DNA from: Lachnospiraceae bacterium
GTDB lineage: Bacteria > Bacillota > Clostridia > Lachnospirales > Lachnospiraceae
Length of the DNA stretch: 33,015 nucleotides
NCBI GenBank assembly: GCA_024692955.1
Contig: JAILLW010000076.1
Coordinates: 1-33,015, forward strand
Direction of reading: 5' to 3'
Shown here: one piece after another, positions 29,372 to 33,015 of the stretch
Layout of the letters: the number at the start of each line of letters is the position of its first letter
Position numbering within the stretch: the first letter of the stretch is position 1
Made by a program: the position numbers and the translations under genes
The notes under the pieces: model-generated
What the model saw: the letters and a program-made list of their open reading frames with translations, nothing else
The model's database searches: none
What the model was told of the DNA's origin: nothing

Positions 29372-30148
29372 ATGGCGGACAGGGACAGGAAGCTTAAGAA
29401 CGAAGATCCGAATGACGGGAAACCGGATAAGGATCAGTCCGAAGAAAACATGAAGACCGAAGAAAACACTGAAGGAGCAAAAGCCGGGGCGAAAACCGGA
29501 ACCGGGGAAAAGACCGGAACCGGGACAAAGACCGGAACCGGGGCACCGGAAGATTCGAATGACGGGAATACGGAGGATCCGGAAACTGTATCATCCGAAA
29601 ATACGGAAACGGAAGCTTCCGGAGAAGCGGAAGGAGCCGAAAATACGGAAGCTTCCGGAGAAGACGCGAAGGGCCTTTTCAGGAAGAAAAACAAGTCCGA
29701 TAAGAAGCAGGACGCGATGAAGGAAAAGGTGGCGGAGCTTGAGGATAAGGTAAAACGTCAGCTGGCCGAATTCGAAAACTTCCGGAACCGCACCGAAAAG
29801 GAAAAGAGCCAGATGTTCGAGCTTGGCGCGAAATCCGTGATCGAAAAGATCCTGCCGGTGGTCGACAACTTCGAACGGGGCCTGGCGACGGTGAGCGAGG
29901 AAGATAAGGCAACCCCCTTTGCCGAAGGGATGGAGATGATCTACAAGCAGCTGATGACAGAGCTTGAGAAGATGGAAGTAAAACCGATCCCGGCAGTCGG
30001 TGAGGAATTCAACCCCGAATTTCACAATGCGGTGATGCAGGTGGAGTCGGAAGAATATGACTCGGGCGTCATCGCACAGGAACTGCAGAAGGGCTACACC
30101 TACCGTGACACGGTGGTAAGGCACAGCATGGTGGCGGTAGTCAATTAG
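29372..30148 (+). CDS. grpE: Nucleotide exchange factor GrpE with long acidic N-terminus
   Basis: Releases ADP from DnaK; 258 residues against about 190 in common relatives. The extra length is an N-terminal tail of roughly 105 residues, highly charged and repetitive, with a GTG-KTGTG stretch and a twice-used NTEASGE block, likely disordered. The conserved coiled coil starts KEKVAELEDKVKRQLAEFEN, followed by FRNRTEKEK, SVIEKILPVVDNFERGL and the beta domain FNPEFHNAVMQVES and KGYTYRDTVVRHSMVAV. AGGAGG lies 13 bases before the ATG. It is followed by a hairpin before dnaK. Confidence 0.96.
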   Translation: MADRDRKLKNEDPNDGKPDKDQSEENMKTEENTEGAKAGAKTGTGEKTGTGTKTGTGAPEDSNDGNTEDPETVSSENTETEASGEAEGAENTEASGEDAKGLFRKKNKSDKKQDAMKEKVAELEDKVKRQLAEFENFRNRTEKEKSQMFELGAKSVIEKILPVVDNFERGLATVSEEDKATPFAEGMEMIYKQLMTELEKMEVKPIPAVGEEFNPEFHNAVMQVESEEYDSGVIAQELQKGYTYRDTVVRHSMVAVVN

Positions 30149-30155
30149 CTTTCCG

Positions 30156-30177
30156 GATTACGCGGGAAACCGCGATC
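30156..30177 (+). other. Intercistronic GAAA-loop hairpin between grpE and dnaK
   Basis: CGCGG (30161-30165), GAAA loop, CCGCG (30170-30174), with GAT/ATC (30156-30158 with 30175-30177) extending the stem past a TA bulge. No T-tract. It stands 37 bases before the dnaK ATG; a stabilising 5' end for processed dnaK mRNA is plausible. Confidence 0.55.
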
Positions 30178-30213
30178 ACATAAGAAACAACGAATATTCA
30201 GGAGGATAAGAAT

Positions 30214-32118
30214 ATGAGCAAGATAATCGGTATTGACTTAGGTACGACAAACAGCTGCGTAGCGGTTATGGAAGGCGGAAAGCCCACCGTTATCGCCAAC
30301 GCGGAAGGCGCGCGGACGACGCCTTCGGTAGTCGCTTTCACGAAGACCGGTGAGAGACTGATCGGTGAACCCGCGAAGCGTCAGGCCGTTACGAACGCGG
30401 AGAAGACCATTTCTTCCATCAAGAGAGATATGGGTACGGATCACGGCAGGACCATCGATGACAAAAAGTACTCTCCGCAGCAGATCTCCGCGATGATCCT
30501 TCAGAAGCTGAAAGCGGACGCGGAAAGCTATCTGGGCGAGAAGGTTACGGAAGCGGTCATCACGGTTCCCGCATACTTCAATGACGCGCAGAGGCAGGCA
30601 ACAAAGGATGCCGGAAAGATCGCGGGCCTTGATGTAAAGCGTATCATCAACGAGCCTACGGCTGCAGCGCTTGCTTACGGTCTTGATAATGAAAAAGAGC
30701 AGAAGATCATGGTATACGACCTCGGCGGCGGTACCTTTGATGTGTCCATCATCGAGATCGGCGACGGTGTCATCGAAGTTCTTGCGACGAACGGTGATAC
30801 GCACCTCGGCGGTGATGACTTCGATAACAAACTGACCCAGTACATGATCGATGAATTCAAGAAGGCTGAAGGCGTGGATCTTTCCAACGACAAGATGGCC
30901 CTCCAGAGACTGAAGGAAGCGGCCGAGAAGGCTAAGAAAGAGCTTTCATCCGCGACCACAACGAACATCAATCTTCCTTTCATCACGGCTACGAATGAAG
31001 GACCGAAACACTTCGATATGAACCTTACCAGGGCGAAGTTCGATGAGCTGACCCATGACCTTGTTGAAAAGACCGCAATTCCGGTACAGAACGCAATGAA
31101 GGACGCGGGACTTACGAACGCGGATCTCGGACAGGTACTTCTGGTCGGCGGATCGACCCGTATCCCCGCGGTACAGGAAAAGGTTAAACAGCTTACGGGA
31201 AAAGAGCCTTCGAAGAGCCTGAACCCGGATGAATGTGTAGCCCTCGGTGCCTCGATTCAGGGCGGAAAACTCGCCGGTGACGCCGGTGCGGGAGAGATTC
31301 TGCTCCTCGATGTTACGCCGCTTTCCCTTTCCATCGAGACCATGGGCGGGGTTGCTACCCGTCTGATTGAGAGGAACACCACGATCCCGACGAAGCATTC
31401 GCAGGTATTCTCTACGGCGGCCGACAACCAGAACGCTGTTGATATCAACGTATTACAGGGCGAGCGTCAGTTCGCGAAGGATAATAAGTCCCTCGGACAG
31501 TTCCGTCTCGACCGCATTGCTCCCGCACCCCGCGGAGTACCGCAGATCGAGGTTACCTTTGATATCGATGCGAACGGTATCGTAAACGTATCCGCGAAGG
31601 ATCTCGGTACCGGCAAGGAACAGCACATCACCATCACGGCCGGCTCCAATATGTCCGATGAGGATATCGACAAGGCGATCAAGGAAGCGCAGGAATTTGA
31701 GGCGCAGGATAAGAAGCGGAAGGAAGCCATCGACACCAGAAACGATGCGGACGCTTTCGTATTCCAGACGGAGAAGGCGCTGAACGATGTGGGCGACAAG
31801 GTATCCGCCGACGAGAAGGCCTCCGTGGAAGCCGACATCAAGGCAGTAAAGGATATTCTGGAGAGAACGAAGGATCAGGAGATGAGCGATTCGGATCTCG
31901 ATGAGCTGAAGGCTGCAAAGGAGAAGCTTACGAACTCCGCGCAGGGAGTATTCACAAAGATGTATGAGAGCATGCAGCAGAACGCTCAGGGCGGCGCAGG
32001 CCCGGATATGTCCGGATTCACAGGCGCGGGCCCGGATATGGGCGGAGCTTCCCAGAGCACGTCTCAGGATGATTCCTCCGATGACAGCGTGGTAGACGGC
32101 GACTTCCGCGAAGTATAA
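30214..32118 (+). CDS. dnaK: Chaperone protein DnaK (Hsp70)
   Basis: ATP-driven Hsp70 chaperone, 634 residues. ATPase domain: [73 protein letters not shown]. Linker and substrate domain: [17 protein letters not shown] and the [16 protein letters not shown] stretch. A helical lid (580 onward) ends in a Gly/Met/Ser-rich tail and an acidic [16 protein letters not shown] terminus. Codon use is cleaner than in the neighbours, as expected of a highly expressed gene. AGGAGG precedes the ATG, and dnaJ follows after 22 bases. CIRCE-controlled with hrcA and grpE. Confidence 0.99.
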   Translation: MSKIIGIDLGTTNSCVAVMEGGKPTVIANAEGARTTPSVVAFTKTGERLIGEPAKRQAVTNAEKTISSIKRDMGTDHGRTIDDKKYSPQQISAMILQKLKADAESYLGEKVTEAVITVPAYFNDAQRQATKDAGKIAGLDVKRIINEPTAAALAYGLDNEKEQKIMVYDLGGGTFDVSIIEIGDGVIEVLATNGDTHLGGDDFDNKLTQYMIDEFKKAEGVDLSNDKMALQRLKEAAEKAKKELSSATTTNINLPFITATNEGPKHFDMNLTRAKFDELTHDLVEKTAIPVQNAMKDAGLTNADLGQVLLVGGSTRIPAVQEKVKQLTGKEPSKSLNPDECVALGASIQGGKLAGDAGAGEILLLDVTPLSLSIETMGGVATRLIERNTTIPTKHSQVFSTAADNQNAVDINVLQGERQFAKDNKSLGQFRLDRIAPAPRGVPQIEVTFDIDANGIVNVSAKDLGTGKEQHITITAGSNMSDEDIDKAIKEAQEFEAQDKKRKEAIDTRNDADAFVFQTEKALNDVGDKVSADEKASVEADIKAVKDILERTKDQEMSDSDLDELKAAKEKLTNSAQGVFTKMYESMQQNAQGGAGPDMSGFTGAGPDMGGASQSTSQDDSSDDSVVDGDFREV

Positions 32119-32140
32119 ATCCTGAAAAGGAGAAGCAGTC

Positions 32141-33015
32141 ATGGCAGAAACAAAACGGGACTATTACGAAGTCCTGGGCGTCGAAAAGAACGCGGATGAC
32201 GCCGCCATCAAAAAAGCATACAGAGTACTGGCCAAGAAGTATCACCCGGATATGAATCCGGGTGATGCCGAGGCTGAAAAAAAGTTCAAGGAAGCTTCCG
32301 AAGCCTATGCGGTACTTTCGGATCCCGACAAGCGCAAGCAGTACGACCAGTTCGGACACGCGGCCTTTGAAGGCAGCGGCGGTTCGCCTTTCGGCGGATT
32401 CGATTTCAATACCGCGGATTTCTCGGATATCTTCGGCGATATCTTCGGTGATTTCTTCGGCGGCGGCCGTTCGAGGCGGAGCGGCAATGGTCCGATGAAG
32501 GGCGCGAACATCCGTACCAGCGTACGGATCACGTTCCTTGAGGCGGTCTTCGGCGTGGAAAAGGAGATCGAACTTACTCTGAAGGATGAGTGTATCAACT
32601 GCCACGGGACCGGCGCGAAGCCCGGAACAAAGCCCGAGACCTGTACGAAGTGCGGAGGCAAGGGACAGGTGGTCTACACCTCACAGTCGTTTTTCGGAAC
32701 GGTCCGCAATGTGCAGACCTGTCCGGACTGCGGCGGCTCCGGCAAGGTAGTCCGTGAAAAATGCGCGGACTGCGGCGGAACCGGATATATCGCAAGCAGG
32801 AAAAAGATTCAGGTATCGATCCCCGCGGGCATTGACAACGGGCAGAGTGTCCGGATCCGCGGCAAGGGTGAGCCGGGTGTGAACGGCGGCGAGCGCGGAG
32901 ACCTTCTGGTGGAGGTGATCGTGGGCCGTCATCCGATCTTCCAGAGACAGGACTACAATGGCTACTCCACCGTTCCGGTCTCCTATGCGATCGCGGCGCT
33001 TGGCGGCGATGTGGT
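32141..33015 (+). CDS. dnaJ: Chaperone protein DnaJ (Hsp40), 3' end cut
   Basis: Co-chaperone that delivers substrates to DnaK and stimulates its ATPase; 291 complete codons are visible. J domain: [19 protein letters not shown], then the HPD motif in [10 protein letters not shown] Gly/Phe-rich linker ([17 protein letters not shown]) follows. The zinc region has all four CxxCxGxG units: [24 protein letters not shown] and CADCGGTG. The C-terminal substrate domain begins [14 protein letters not shown] and is cut in the ALGGDV segment. Last visible gene of the heat-shock operon. Confidence 0.98.
   Translation, partial: MAETKRDYYEVLGVEKNADDAAIKKAYRVLAKKYHPDMNPGDAEAEKKFKEASEAYAVLSDPDKRKQYDQFGHAAFEGSGGSPFGGFDFNTADFSDIFGDIFGDFFGGGRSRRSGNGPMKGANIRTSVRITFLEAVFGVEKEIELTLKDECINCHGTGAKPGTKPETCTKCGGKGQVVYTSQSFFGTVRNVQTCPDCGGSGKVVREKCADCGGTGYIASRKKIQVSIPAGIDNGQSVRIRGKGEPGVNGGERGDLLVEVIVGRHPIFQRQDYNGYSTVPVSYAIAALGGDV

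Noticed and set aside
1-33015. tRNA, rRNA, insertion sequences or prophage genes
   Set aside because: No tRNA cloverleaf, rRNA segment, transposase, integrase or phage structural gene was recognised in any frame.

Overview
The window reads as a chromosomal segment of a Clostridia member, most likely a Lachnospiraceae species of moderate-to-high G+C. The reasons are: a yrzL-yrrK-yrzB type gene order (IreB, RuvX, DUF1292); RNase J, YlbF and a short MltG-like protein in the same run; a CIRCE-controlled hrcA-grpE-dnaK-dnaJ operon; a DUF6465-type lysine/alanine-rich protein; a type III glutamine synthetase; AGGAGG-type ribosome binding sites; and short GC-rich hairpin repeats of a kind common in this family. 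The genus cannot be fixed from sequence reading alone.

Layout. (1) 1-1556, minus strand: a glnA-type glutamine synthetase followed by a TSCPD protein cut by the window edge. (2) 1669-8440, plus strand: a surface-glycan-like operon behind a good promoter, with two glycosyltransferases, a DUF4910 aminopeptidase-like zinc protein, an AAC(3)-fold acyltransferase, a stand-alone adenylation enzyme, a carrier protein and an unknown protein; an AEC transporter and rsmE follow. (3) 10203-12203: a minus-strand acidic protein with EF-hand-like loops and a plus-strand XRE regulator diverge from a 456-bp intergenic region that is full of hairpins and has an outward-facing terminator towards each gene. (4) 12250-16395: prmA, thiI, a minus-strand HPr-like protein without the catalytic histidine, and mtaB. 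(5) 16435-24109: ireB, ruvX, DUF1292, RNase J, ylbF, a truncated MltG-like protein, trmR, a U32 tRNA-hydroxylation protein and glnN (GSIII), mostly overlapping or nearly so. (6) 24200-26837: a two-domain C39-like protein, an aminotransferase and a PAP2 phosphatase. (7) 26892-27600: a monocistronic DUF6465 protein with its own promoter and terminator. (8) 27601-28109: a repeat island of two interleaved palindromic elements. (9) 28110-33015: the class I heat-shock operon, with a perfect CIRCE and a 52-bp tandem repeat in its leader; dnaJ is cut by the window end.

How the genes work together. Much of the window serves translation and RNA quality: RsmE (16S rRNA), PrmA (L11), ThiI, MtaB, TrmR and U32 (tRNA), RNase J and YlbF (mRNA decay). 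Two unrelated glutamine synthetases (GSI and GSIII) lie about 22 kb apart. The glycan-like operon contains a DltA/DltC-like activation pair without DltB or DltD but next to an AAC(3)-fold transferase. This suggests, as inference, a carrier-protein-dependent aminoacylation or acylation of a sugar amine, and it is the best candidate here for an undescribed system. The repeat island and the structured divergent region are the most notable non-coding signals.
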